Shown here: piece by piece, positions 1 through 10,298 of the stretch
Position numbering within the stretch: the stretch's first letter is position 1
Layout of the letters: each line of letters begins with the position of its first letter
Source: Crossiella cryophila
GTDB taxonomy: Bacteria; Actinomycetota; Actinomycetes; Mycobacteriales; Pseudonocardiaceae
Assembly (NCBI RefSeq): GCF_014204915.1
Contig: NZ_JACHMH010000001.1
Coordinates: 2,542,001 to 2,606,000, forward strand
Direction of reading: 5' to 3'
Length of the DNA: 64,000 nt
The notes under the pieces: generated by a model
The model's input: the letters and a program-made list of their open reading frames with translations, nothing else
Database searches by the model: none
Told to the model about the DNA's origin: nothing
Position numbers and translations under genes: made by a program

Positions 1-756
1 CGCCGAGGTCACGCCGGAGCCGACCGGGTTGTTCAGCGCCAGATCGCGGGCGGCGTTGATGGCGTAGGAGATCGGGTTCACCTCGGCCACCACCTGCAAC
101 CAGCCCGGCAGGCTCTGGATCGGCACGAACGCGCTGGAGGCGAACTGCAGCGGGAACAGCGCCATCATGCCCACCATCTGCGCGGTGGTGCTCTCCCGCA
201 GCCAGGCGGCCGCGGCCAGGAACAGCCAGCCCAGGCTCCAGCCGACCGCCAGCGCCAGCAGCAGCGCGCCGATGACGCCCAGCAGTCCGCCTGCCGGGGC
301 GAAGCCGAAGAGCAGGGCGGCCGCGATCAGCATGACCACCAGCTCGATCAGCCCACGGGTCAGGTCGGCGACGCTGCGGGCGATCAGCACCGCCACCGGG
401 CTCACCGGCATCGAGCGGAACCTGGCCAGCACGCCGTTCTTCATGTCGCTGGTCAGCCCGACCCCGGCCTGCACGCCGACCATGGTCGCGGTGGTGACCA
501 TGATCGCGGGCAGCAGGTAGTCGATGTAGGCCACGCCCTTGGGGAACATCGGCCCCTCGGCGATCACCCGGAACACCTGGCTGAACAGCACCAGCATCAG
601 CAGCGGCTGCATCAGGCTGAACACCAGCGTCTTGGGGTCGCGTAACACCGGGCGCAGCGAACGCCCGGTCAGCACCCAGATCTGGGTGAACAGGCCGCTG
701 CCCTGCCACGGGGTGGACACCTCGGGCAGCTCCGGCCTGGCGATGGTCGCGGTCAT
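1..756 (-). CDS. ABC-2 type (DrrB-like) transporter permease, partial at the window edge
   Basis: Membrane half of an ABC exporter, probably for a drug or lipid-like compound. Translating from the ATG at 754-756 gives a soluble N-terminus followed by a hydrophobic helix rich in Leu/Met/Val and further membrane segments typical of the ABC-2/DrrB family. The frame stays open to base 1, so the C-terminus lies outside the window. Only 11 bases separate it from the stop of the ATPase gene upstream, so the two are co-transcribed with the TetR gene as one leftward operon. Substrate cannot be read from sequence. Family assignment is firm; the drug-efflux role is inferred from the DrrA/DrrB pairing and TetR control. 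Confidence 0.85.
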   Translation of the reverse strand, partial: MTATIARPELPEVSTPWQGSGLFTQIWVLTGRSLRPVLRDPKTLVFSLMQPLLMLVLFSQVFRVIAEGPMFPKGVAYIDYLLPAIMVTTATMVGVQAGVGLTSDMKNGVLARFRSMPVSPVAVLIARSVADLTRGLIELVVMLIAAALLFGFAPAGGLLGVIGALLLALAVGWSLGWLFLAAAAWLRESTTAQMVGMMALFPLQFASSAFVPIQSLPGWLQVVAEVNPISYAINAARDLALNNPVGSGVTSA

Positions 757-767
757 CACATGTCCTC

Positions 768-1712
768 TCAGGCCGCGCTCGGGGAGCTGTGGGTCAGGGC
801 CAGGTAGACGTCGTCCAGGGTGGGTTCGGTCAGCGCGAGACCAGCGGGTTCGATGCCTGCCTCATCCAGCGCGCGCACCACGGTGACCAGCTCCTTGGAG
901 GCCAGCACCGGCACGCTGATCGAGTTGCGCTCCGGGTCGAAGGTGGGCAGCTTGCCGCTGCGGCGGATCGCCTCCACCGCGTGCCACGGGTCGGTGCCGG
1001 GTTCCAGCGACACCGCCACGGTGCGCTGTCCGACCTCCGCCTTGAGCTGGGCCGCGGTGCCTTGGGCGACCACCCGGCCCTTGTTCAGCACGGTGATCGA
1101 GTCGGCCAGCCGGTCGGCCTCGTCCAGGTACTGGGTGGTCAGCAGGATGGTGGTGCCGCCGGCGACCAGGCCCTCGACCACCTCCCACATGCCGACCCGG
1201 CTGGAGGGGTCAAGGCCGGTGGTCGGCTCGTCCAGGAACACCATCCGCGGCTGCCCGACCAGGCTGGAGGCCAGGTCCAGCCTGCGCCGCATGCCGCCGG
1301 AGTAGGTCTTGACCGCCCGCCCGGCCGCGTCGGCCAGGTCGAAGGTCTCCAGCAGCTCCACCGCCCGCTGCCGGGCCGAGCGCCTGCCGGCGCCGAGCAG
1401 CCTGGCGATGAGCACCAGGTTCTCGGTGCCGGTGAGGTCCTCGTCGACCGAGGCGAACTGCCCGGTCAGGCCGATCCGGCGGCGTACCTCGGTGGGCTGG
1501 GCCACCACGTCGTAACCGGCCACGCTGGCCGTGCCGGAGCTGGGCGGGAACATCGTGCTGAGGATGTTCACCAGCGTCGTCTTGCCCGCTCCGTTGTGCC
1601 CGAGCAGGCCGAGCACGGTGCCCTGCGGCACCTCGACGCTGACCCCGTCGAGCGCGGTGACCTTGCCGAAGGTCTTGCTGACCTCCGAGGCCCTGATCAT
1701 CAGTTCGGTCAT
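768..1712 (-). CDS. ABC transporter ATP-binding protein (DrrA-like)
   Basis: Cytoplasmic ATPase that powers the adjacent ABC-2 permease. The 314-residue product has Walker A GHNGAGKT at 38-45, the signature SGGMR at 138-142 and Walker B MVFLDEP near 157-163. The extended C-terminal part of about 90 residues is usual for daunorubicin-resistance (DrrA) type ATPases. Start is the ATG at 1710-1712, 31 bases after the stop of the TetR gene. Gene order regulator-ATPase-permease is the classical self-regulated exporter operon. What it exports is unknown; DrrA similarity does not by itself prove anthracycline resistance. Confidence 0.92.
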   Translation of the reverse strand: MTELMIRASEVSKTFGKVTALDGVSVEVPQGTVLGLLGHNGAGKTTLVNILSTMFPPSSGTASVAGYDVVAQPTEVRRRIGLTGQFASVDEDLTGTENLVLIARLLGAGRRSARQRAVELLETFDLADAAGRAVKTYSGGMRRRLDLASSLVGQPRMVFLDEPTTGLDPSSRVGMWEVVEGLVAGGTTILLTTQYLDEADRLADSITVLNKGRVVAQGTAAQLKAEVGQRTVAVSLEPGTDPWHAVEAIRRSGKLPTFDPERNSISVPVLASKELVTVVRALDEAGIEPAGLALTEPTLDDVYLALTHSSPSAA

Positions 1713-1743
1713 CGGTGAGGTTCCTCCCCCAAGAGGTGTGGGA

Positions 1744-2373
1744 TCAGTTGGTGAGCGCGCCGTGCAGGAAGAAGCCGACGACGTCGTCGATCTCCGCCTG
1801 GTCGAGCTGCCGGGGCGCCCGGCCGAGGCCGCTGGAGACGACCAGGCCGAACAGGAACCGGACCGCCTGCTCGGTCGGCACGCGCAGCCGGGCGCCGTCC
1901 GCGCCGAGCAGCCCGGCCACCGCGGTGAGCACCGGCCGCAGGTGCTCCAGGCGTTCGGTCTGCTTGGTCTGCGCGCGGTGTTTGGCGTCGTCGAGCCGGT
2001 AACCGGTGGTGGCCAGGGTGCTGAGCACCGAGCCCATCCGGAAGAAGTAGGCGTCCATGGTCCCGACGGCCGCGGCGAGCCTGCCGGGCAGCGGCCCCTC
2101 CGGCGGGATCGCGGTGAGCTGATCGACCAGCTCGTCCACCCGCAGCGCGGCCTCCACGCAGGCGGTGATCAGCTCGGTCTTGTCAGCGAAGGCCCGGAAC
2201 ACGGTGCCCTCGGCGATACCGGCCGCCTTGGCGATCTGGCTGGTGGTGACGTTGAGCCCGTGCGTGGCCAGCAACGGCAACGTGCTCCGGATGATCTCCG
2301 TCCGCCGCTGCTCCGGACTCATCGCGGGCGCCCGCCGCCGCCGCCGCACCGCCCCCGTCTCGTCAACCACCAT
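1744..2373 (-). CDS. TetR family transcriptional regulator of the ABC exporter
   Basis: Repressor-type DNA-binding protein, 209 residues. The N-terminal helix-turn-helix lies at about residues 39-69 (TSQIAKAAGIAEGTVFRAF core), with an all-helical ligand-binding C-terminal region typical of TetR proteins. It is the first gene of the leftward operon with the two ABC transporter genes. A near-perfect inverted repeat 13 bases upstream of the chosen start is a likely autoregulatory operator. A shorter start at the Met of MSPEQRR is possible, because the first 17 residues are Arg-rich and unusual. The ligand is unknown. Confidence 0.9.
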   Translation of the reverse strand: MVVDETGAVRRRRRAPAMSPEQRRTEIIRSTLPLLATHGLNVTTSQIAKAAGIAEGTVFRAFADKTELITACVEAALRVDELVDQLTAIPPEGPLPGRLAAAVGTMDAYFFRMGSVLSTLATTGYRLDDAKHRAQTKQTERLEHLRPVLTAVAGLLGADGARLRVPTEQAVRFLFGLVVSSGLGRAPRQLDQAEIDDVVGFFLHGALTN

Positions 2374-2385
2374 GCCACCACGTTA

Positions 2386-2403
2386 TGAGTGAGTCCTCAC
2401 TCA
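2386..2403. promoter_or_regulatory. Probable TetR operator (8-bp inverted repeat)
   Basis: TGAGTGAG and CTCACTCA form perfect 8-base arms separated by two bases, just upstream of the TetR start. TGAGT/ACTCA half-sites of this kind are common for TetR repressors that control ABC exporters in actinobacteria. The position fits steric blocking of the operon promoter. The flank towards the SSB-like gene (2404-2580) is a pyrimidine-rich, C-tract-rich leader in which no other signal is clear. Confidence 0.6.
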
Positions 2404-2580
2404 GTCAACTCGCTACCACTCCCCACCGACATTCCCCACCCCACCCCGCCCCCAAGATCGCCACTGCTCCACAACCCACCACCTGTCCACAGCCCCCACC
2501 GCCCCGCCTTTCCCCACCCCCCATCCCCCACAAGACTCGACCCCAACACCCCCCACACCCCCACCCCCAAGGAGCCCCAC

Positions 2581-3333
2581 ATGTTCGAGACCACCATCAC
2601 CGTCACCGGCCGCATCGCCAGCGAGATCCGCGTCCGGCACACCGCCGCCAACGCCCGCGTGGTCAGCTTCCGCCTGCTCAGCCGCTCCCGCCGGTACGAC
2701 AAGGCACGCCAGGAGTGGACCAACGGCGATTCGGTGTCGCTGTGGGTGAACTGCTGGGAACAAGTGGCCTCCGGCGTCACCGCCAGCCTCCGCCGCGGCG
2801 ATCAGGTCGTGGTGCACGGCCCGATGAGCACCCGCGAGTACGACGCCTCCGACGGCACCCGTCGCACCTCCACCGAGATGCGCGCCGAGGCCATCGGCCC
2901 CAACCTCCGCCACTGCACCGCCGACGTGCTCCGCCCACCCCTGTACGACCAGCCCGCCTACCCCGCCCCCACCGCCCTCACCCCCGCCAGTCCCACCCGC
3001 ACCGACCCCACTCCCGCCGCCCCCGACTCCGCTGCCCCCGACTTCGCCGCCCCCATCCCCACCGACACCCCCACCGACCCCGTTCCCGCCTACTCCACGC
3101 CCACCGCCTGCACCCCCACCGACTCCCCGACCGCCCCCGCGGTCCTGACCGCCCTCCCCACCCCGCGCCACCCCGACACCCCCGCCGCCACCCCGGCCGG
3201 CAGTCCCAGCGCGGCCGTCCGCAACGCCGCGCTGGCCGGCCGGGTCGCGCTCGGCCTGCCAACGGACGGCTCCCTCGAAGACCTCCTCACCGAGCTGATC
3301 GACCCCGAACGGGAGGTCGTCCCCGCCGCCTGA
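2581..3333 (+). CDS. Single-stranded DNA-binding protein family (SsbB-like paralogue)
   Basis: OB-fold protein of 250 residues. The OB domain runs from about 1 to 115, starting MFETTITVTGRIASEIRV, with the usual strand pattern and a QVVVHGPMSTREYDASDG-type segment. A long tail rich in Pro, Thr, Ala and Asp follows. The tail ends in ELIDPEREVVPAA and lacks the acidic DDDIPF-like tip through which canonical SSB recruits partners. The ATG at 2581 follows an AAGGAG ribosome site; the open frame extends upstream only into C-rich leader. Its position before EttA matches the M. tuberculosis Rv2478c-Rv2477c pair. It is probably an accessory SSB rather than the replicative one, which normally sits beside rpsF/rpsR. 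Confidence 0.85.
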   Translation: MFETTITVTGRIASEIRVRHTAANARVVSFRLLSRSRRYDKARQEWTNGDSVSLWVNCWEQVASGVTASLRRGDQVVVHGPMSTREYDASDGTRRTSTEMRAEAIGPNLRHCTADVLRPPLYDQPAYPAPTALTPASPTRTDPTPAAPDSAAPDFAAPIPTDTPTDPVPAYSTPTACTPTDSPTAPAVLTALPTPRHPDTPAATPAGSPSAAVRNAALAGRVALGLPTDGSLEDLLTELIDPEREVVPAA

Positions 3334-3516
3334 CCAGCCAGGAGCCCGCTGTCCCCGAATTGCGTCATGCGGTCGAAAACACGCGACAAGCGGTGCTGTG
3401 TCCACCGAGAAGACGATCGTGGGCGGAGCCGTTCACCGAGAAGTCCGGACGCTCTCTGAGCGGATCCGCCCGACCGCAGTACGTGGCCCCCTGGGCACCG
3501 CTCTACGATCGCGGCC

Positions 3517-5193
<1,677 letters not shown>

Positions 5194-5205
5194 ACGGGGA
5201 ACTCC

Positions 5206-8200
5206 GTGGCGGCCTTTGGCGCAGAGCGGGCGAAGAACGGCAAGGCCGGGGCACTCGTCGTCTCGGCCTGGCAGCTTCGTTGGCGTGCGCCTGAGCTGAG
5301 CAGGCTGCTCAGCGAACGGGCCGCCGAGCTGGCCGTCGCCGACGGTGACGAGCACACCCGCCTCCGGGCCGAGACGCTGACGCTGTTCGCGCTCAACCGT
5401 CTCGGCCAGGGGGTGGTCGTCGCCGAACGCGCGGTGGCCTCCCTCCGGGCCGCCGAGGCCATGGACGAGACCGAACTGGCCTGGCGGCTGCGGGTCGAAC
5501 TGGCCAACGCGGCCAGGGTGGTCGGCGCGCCACTGACCGGTTTCGCCGTGCTCCGCCCCGTACTGGAGGCGGGCACGGCGCCCCGGAGCCTGCGCGCGGC
5601 GGCCATGGTCCAGCTGGTGGACTGCCTGGCCCACCTGGGCAGCGTGCCGGAGCTGGCCGAGGCACTGGCCGAGGCCGACCAGCTCTACGGCGAGGACCCG
5701 GACCTGGAGCCGGACGTCGTGCTGGTGCTGCGCGGCCTGCTGCACTCGGTGGCCTCGGCCCACCACCGCCGCTGGGGCGACCTGCCCGCCGCGGTGCACG
5801 CGGCCCAGGAAGGCCTGGCCCTGCTGGATCAGCTCGCCGACCCAGCCGCGGACAGCGGACACGCCCGCGCCCGCCTGATCCTGCAACTGGTCTGCGCGCT
5901 GCTGGACTCCAACCGCCCCGGCGAGGCGCGCTCGGCAGCGCACGACCTGCTCGACCAACCGGTCCGCGCCCCGGTGGCCTCCAGCGCGGGCTGGATCCGG
6001 CTGGCCCTGGCCACCCGCCACTACCTGCCCTCCGGCCAACCGGACACCGCGGCCGAACTCCTCGGCGCCACCGCCGACTCAGCCCAACGCCATGGCCTGG
6101 AACCCCTGCTGGCCGAAAGCCTCACCGCGCTCTCGCACGTGCACGAGATGGGCGGCGACTACGCCGACGCGCTGTCCTGCCTGCGCACGGCTTACGCCGC
6201 CGAACGCCGTCGGCAGCGCGCCGTGCACCGGGTCCGGGTGGCGTTGATCGAACAGATCCCGGTACCCCAGCTCCAGGGCGAGACAGCCGCGGGCCTGCGT
6301 GAACAGGTCACCGCGATGCTCCGCCGGGGCAGGGTCCGCCGCGACACCCCCCGTGGCGCGGTCCCCATGCTGCGCCGCACCGCAGCCGAGATAGACGACC
6401 TGACCGGCCTGCTCAACCAGAGCGGCTTCCGCCGCAGACTGGACGCCGTGGTCAACGGCGGCGACCCGGGCCACGCCCTCGCCCTGGTCCTGTTCGACGT
6501 CGGCAAACTCGACGACACCGCCCCCCACCACGTCAACGAGCAACTGCTGCGCACCGTGGCCGACCGCGTCCGCGACACCGCCCCCCAACAGGCCGCGGTG
6601 GCCAGGGTCGGCGGCGAGGAACTGGCGGTCCTGCTCCCCGGCGCCACCCAGGACCAGGCCCAGCGCTGGGCCGAACAACTCCGCACCGAGGTGGCCGGCC
6701 TGTCCCCGGCCCTGCCGGTCACGGTCAACACCGGCGTCGCCCAGCACCGTCCGGGCACCAGAGCCGACGTCCTCATCACCGAGGCCGACCGAGCCCTGGC
6801 CAGAGCCAAACACGCCACCACCCCACCCCGCTTCCGCGCCACAGACCTCCCACCCCCCACCGAGTCCCGTCCCACCCGCCACACAAGCACCACAAACCCG
6901 AACACCCCTCAACCTCCAACCCCCACCTTCACCGCCCACCCCCCAACCCCCGGCTTCGCCCTCCCAACCCCACCCACCGAGTTCGACACCCCCCGGCCCC
7001 CCGACTTCGAGTCCCCGGCACCCCACCCCCAAAGCCCCACCCCCAATCACCACACAGCCGGAGCCCCCGACTTCGAGCTGCCCAGCACACCCCCCAACCC
7101 CCGCACCACCGAACCCACCGACTTCACAACACCAAGCACGCCGCCCAACCGCCGTGCGGCCGACCCCGACGAGTTCGCGCCCCCCAGCACGAACCCCGGC
7201 CCCCGCACCAGCGAAACCGGCGAGTTCACCGCACCGAACGCCACCTCCGGTCGCAGCGCGGCCGATACCGGCGAGTTCGCACCATCGAGCGCGACCTCCG
7301 CCCGCCGTGCCACGGAGACTGGCGAGTTCGTGTTGCCGGGAGCGACCCCATCCCGCCGTGCCAGCGAGACCGGCGAGTTCGCGATGCCGGGAGCAGCCTC
7401 CGCCCGCCGCGCCACGGAGACTGGCGAATTCGCGATCCCGAGTGCGACTCCCGCCCGCCGCTCCGCCGAGACTGGTGAGTTCGAGCTGCCCAGCGCACCC
7501 CCCGGTCGCCGCGCTGCCAACACTGGCGAGTTCGCGATGCCGAGCGCGACCCCGCCCCGCCGCGCCGACGAGACTGGCGAGTTCCCGTCGCCAACCGCGC
7601 CCCCCTCCCGCCGTGCCACCGGGACCGGCGAGTTCGAGGTCCCCACCCCCGCCACCAGCCGCCACCCGGCCGAAGCCCCCGATTTCGCCCCCTCGAACGC
7701 GACCCCCAGTCACCGCCCGGCCGACCCCGCCGAGTTCGACACCCCAAGCCCGGCCCCCGGCCCCCGGCCCCCCGCCGCGCCCACCAACACCCCCCGCGCC
7801 ACCGGCGAGTTCCCCGCCCCAGCCACCACCGGCGAGTTCGCCAACCCCGCCCAACCCCTCGCCACCCCCCGCCCCGCCACCGGCGAGTTCCCCCCGACCC
7901 CAGAACAGCCCCCCGCCGAGGCCACTGGCAGTCACACCCGCACCGAAGCCACCGGTCGCCGGGCCGCTCCCGAGCGCGAGGCCCGGTTCGCCGCGCTGCC
8001 GCCGTCCGAGCCCGTGGAGCCCGCGCCGCTTGGTCAGTCCGAGCAGCCGTTGTTCTTCGAGGCGCCGACCGCGCCGCAGCCGATCATCACCGACCAGACG
8101 CCCCGGCCGGCGGAACTGGACGCGGCCTCGTTAACCGGGCTGCGGCCGGTTGTCGCGGAACCGGTCGCGCCGCCCGCGGACTTCGCGTCCGTGCGGGCGG

Positions 8201-10155
8201 CCACCGCTGACTACCAGGCCCAGCCCGTGGTCCCGGTCCCGGTCGAAGAGCCAGTGCCCGCGCCTGAGCCGGAACCGGTTGCCGTCGAGCCCGTGCCTGA
8301 GCCGGTGGTCGTGGAGCCGCCGGTCAGCGAGGAACCGGCGCCCGCTCCGGAGCCGCGGGTCCGGCGGCGGTCCTCGCTGGCGGAGGCGTTGGACTTCGAC
8401 TGGTCGCAGGCGTTGCGGGACACCGAATCGGATGGCGGTTACGAACCCGCGCTGCCGCCGCCGCCCCGGCCGGCCGAAGCGCCGGAAGCCCGGCCCTTCA
8501 CGCACCACGCCCCGGAACCCGGGCCAGTGCCGCACCACGCCCAGGAACAGGCGCAGGTCGCGCACCACGCCGCGGGCCACGAGCCGGTCGCGCATCGCGC
8601 CGCGGACCATGAGCCGGTCGCGCACCATGCCTCGGACCACGAGCGGGTCGCGCACCACGTCCCGGGCCACGAGCCGGTCGCGCACCACACGTTGGATCAC
8701 GAGCCCGCCTCGCATCACGCCCCGGACCACGTGCTGGAGCACGAGCCGGTGGCGCACCAGACGCAGGAGCACCGGTCCGTCGCGCACCATGCCGTGGACC
8801 ACGAGCCCAGCACGCACCACGCGCTGGATCAGGAACCGGGCGCACGCCAGGACCGGTCCGTCGGGCACCACGAGCCGGGCCATCGGCCGGTGGCGCACTA
8901 CGAGCCGGACGCCCGACCCGAGCCACCGCACGAGCTGGACCACCAGCCCGTCGTGCACCACGAGTTCGCGCAGCCGGAAGCCCGGCATCCGGATCTCGCC
9001 CCGCGTGCGTCCGTCCGCCCCGAGACCGCCCACCCCGGGCCCGCTCAGCCCGAGGCCCCCCAGCCACACCCGGACCTCGCCCCCCGGGACCTCGACCCCA
9101 CCCCGCAACCCCCGGCCTGGACCGACATCCAGCAGACCGACGCCCAGCACGCCGACATCGAGCACGCCGACTTCGAGCACGCCGACATCCGGCCCGCCGA
9201 CACCCGGCACAGCAACGACCACCACGCCAACGCGCACCACACCGAGTCCCAGCACGCCGACACTCACCACACCGACCAGCTCGAACGCCGTTCCCGCGGC
9301 GACGCCAAGCTCGCCGAACTGCTCGCCGAGGCCCTCGCCGCCTACGAGACCGGCCGTCGCGAGGACCCCGAGACCGACTACGCCGACCCGAGCCCGGCAC
9401 CGGGCGACCCCGAGCCCCCGGCAGCCGAGCACAGCCACGGCTTCACCGTCGACGGCGTTCCGGCCCCTGGCTACCAGCCCGCCGTCCCGGAACCCGCGCA
9501 TCCGGCGGAACCGGGTTACTCGCCGGACCCCACCGGCTACCCCGCATACACCGCAAACTCTGCGCATCCCGTTGAATCCGGCTACGGACACGACCCGGTG
9601 CCTCCCCCGGAACCGGGCTACGGCCAGGACTCACCCCATTCGGCCGAGTCCGCCTACGACCGGGATCCGGCGCCCCCCGCCGAATCCGGCTACGGCGCCC
9701 CGGCCGGTGCCGCGGACTTCTCCTACGACCCGGCCGTGCCAGCCCATCCCGTCGCCGCCGCCGAACCGGTCTACCCGCCGGTGGTCGTCGTCGAGCCGAT
9801 GAACCCGGCCGACCTGCTCCGCACCGAGGTCTCCTTCCACCGCGCCGAACCGCGGTCCGCCGAGGTCAGCGGCTTCCACCTGCCCCTGCAGCCCGCGGCG
9901 GCCGAGGAGGACGACGGGCCGTTCACCGGTCGGTGCGGACCCCAGATCACCGGGGAACCCGACCCGTTCGCGGTGCCTGAGCCGGATCCGTTCGGGTATG
10001 CCCGAGCCATGGACGCGACCGCGAACGCCTCGATGCTGCCCGATCCGCCGCGGTATCCGGAGGTCGAGGATCCGACCGAACCGCAGCCTCGGGTGGTCGA
10101 TGTGCCGCGGGAGCAGGCGTGGACGCCGCCTGATCGGGATCCGTCCTTCGGGTGA
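5206..10155 (+). CDS. Giant repeat-rich protein with TPR-like N-terminus and degenerate GGDEF domain
   Basis: Protein of 1649 residues from a GTG 12 bases after ettA. Residues 1-380 are helical and Ala/Leu-rich with TPR-like periodicity. Residues about 395-540 resemble a diguanylate cyclase (DDLTGLLNQSGFRRRLD, RVGGEELAVLLPGA). The active-site GG[DE]EF is GGEEL, and the metal/substrate segment usually reading FKxxND is GKLDDTAPHH, so cyclase activity is doubtful. The rest is low complexity in blocks: 17-residue ETGEFxxPxAxPxRRA repeats (about residues 610-840), Pro/Glu/Val-rich sequence, 10-residue DHEPVAHHA repeats (1097-1235), 5-residue xHADI repeats (about 1305-1365), a short helix near 1366-1390, then YGxDPxPPxEPG repeats. 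No signal peptide or membrane segment is seen. Function unknown; perhaps a scaffold or degenerate c-di-GMP effector. Confidence 0.8.
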   Translation: MAAFGAERAKNGKAGALVVSAWQLRWRAPELSRLLSERAAELAVADGDEHTRLRAETLTLFALNRLGQGVVVAERAVASLRAAEAMDETELAWRLRVELANAARVVGAPLTGFAVLRPVLEAGTAPRSLRAAAMVQLVDCLAHLGSVPELAEALAEADQLYGEDPDLEPDVVLVLRGLLHSVASAHHRRWGDLPAAVHAAQEGLALLDQLADPAADSGHARARLILQLVCALLDSNRPGEARSAAHDLLDQPVRAPVASSAGWIRLALATRHYLPSGQPDTAAELLGATADSAQRHGLEPLLAESLTALSHVHEMGGDYADALSCLRTAYAAERRRQRAVHRVRVALIEQIPVPQLQGETAAGLREQVTAMLRRGRVRRDTPRGAVPMLRRTAAEIDDLTGLLNQSGFRRRLDAVVNGGDPGHALALVLFDVGKLDDTAPHHVNEQLLRTVADRVRDTAPQQAAVARVGGEELAVLLPGATQDQAQRWAEQLRTEVAGLSPALPVTVNTGVAQHRPGTRADVLITEADRALARAKHATTPPRFRATDLPPPTESRPTRHTSTTNPNTPQPPTPTFTAHPPTPGFALPTPPTEFDTPRPPDFESPAPHPQSPTPNHHTAGAPDFELPSTPPNPRTTEPTDFTTPSTPPNRRAADPDEFAPPSTNPGPRTSETGEFTAPNATSGRSAADTGEFAPSSATSARRATETGEFVLPGATPSRRASETGEFAMPGAASARRATETGEFAIPSATPARRSAETGEFELPSAPPGRRAANTGEFAMPSATPPRRADETGEFPSPTAPPSRRATGTGEFEVPTPATSRHPAEAPDFAPSNATPSHRPADPAEFDTPSPAPGPRPPAAPTNTPRATGEFPAPATTGEFANPAQPLATPRPATGEFPPTPEQPPAEATGSHTRTEATGRRAAPEREARFAALPPSEPVEPAPLGQSEQPLFFEAPTAPQPIITDQTPRPAELDAASLTGLRPVVAEPVAPPADFASVRAATADYQAQPVVPVPVEEPVPAPEPEPVAVEPVPEPVVVEPPVSEEPAPAPEPRVRRRSSLAEALDFDWSQALRDTESDGGYEPALPPPPRPAEAPEARPFTHHAPEPGPVPHHAQEQAQVAHHAAGHEPVAHRAADHEPVAHHASDHERVAHHVPGHEPVAHHTLDHEPASHHAPDHVLEHEPVAHQTQEHRSVAHHAVDHEPSTHHALDQEPGARQDRSVGHHEPGHRPVAHYEPDARPEPPHELDHQPVVHHEFAQPEARHPDLAPRASVRPETAHPGPAQPEAPQPHPDLAPRDLDPTPQPPAWTDIQQTDAQHADIEHADFEHADIRPADTRHSNDHHANAHHTESQHADTHHTDQLERRSRGDAKLAELLAEALAAYETGRREDPETDYADPSPAPGDPEPPAAEHSHGFTVDGVPAPGYQPAVPEPAHPAEPGYSPDPTGYPAYTANSAHPVESGYGHDPVPPPEPGYGQDSPHSAESAYDRDPAPPAESGYGAPAGAADFSYDPAVPAHPVAAAEPVYPPVVVVEPMNPADLLRTEVSFHRAEPRSAEVSGFHLPLQPAAAEEDDGPFTGRCGPQITGEPDPFAVPEPDPFGYARAMDATANASMLPDPPRYPEVEDPTEPQPRVVDVPREQAWTPPDRDPSFG
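7195..7680 (+). repeat. 51-bp coding repeats (ETGEF family) within the giant GGDEF-like gene
   Basis: About nine to ten tandem units of 17 residues, each opening with (E/D/N/G)TGEF and closing with RRA or RRS. Units differ mainly in the two residues after the Phe. More diverged copies extend both ways (PDEF, TDF, PDF units upstream; TGEF units near 7800-7890). Because the units diverge but keep the frame and the TGEF/RRA anchors, the array seems held by selection on the protein. Boundaries are approximate. Confidence 0.8.
8494..8910 (+). repeat. 30-bp coding repeats (His-rich DHEPVAHHA family)
   Basis: Roughly a dozen imperfect 10-residue units such as GHEPVAHRAA, DHEPVAHHAS and DHERVAHHVP lie in tandem inside the giant GGDEF-like gene, giving a segment dominated by His, Glu, Asp and Ala. 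Paired histidines every ten residues could bind transition metals (inference). A weaker His/Asp pentamer array (HADIE-like) follows at about 9115-9290. Confidence 0.75.
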
Positions 10156-10298
10156 TGGGGACGGCACCAAAGTGACGCGATCTCAGTCACACCTCACCAC
10201 CTGGTGGACGCTTGATCGTTTCGGTTACCGATTCCGTTGCTGGCCAGCGCCCTTTCCGAGACTCCCTGCCCCCACGGGAAGCGAACTGGAGTCGTAGG

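Noticed and set aside
6079-7935. Long minus-strand frames opposite the GGDEF-like gene
   Set aside because: Gly/Arg-rich shadow translation of a repeat-rich high-GC gene, with no domains or ribosome sites.
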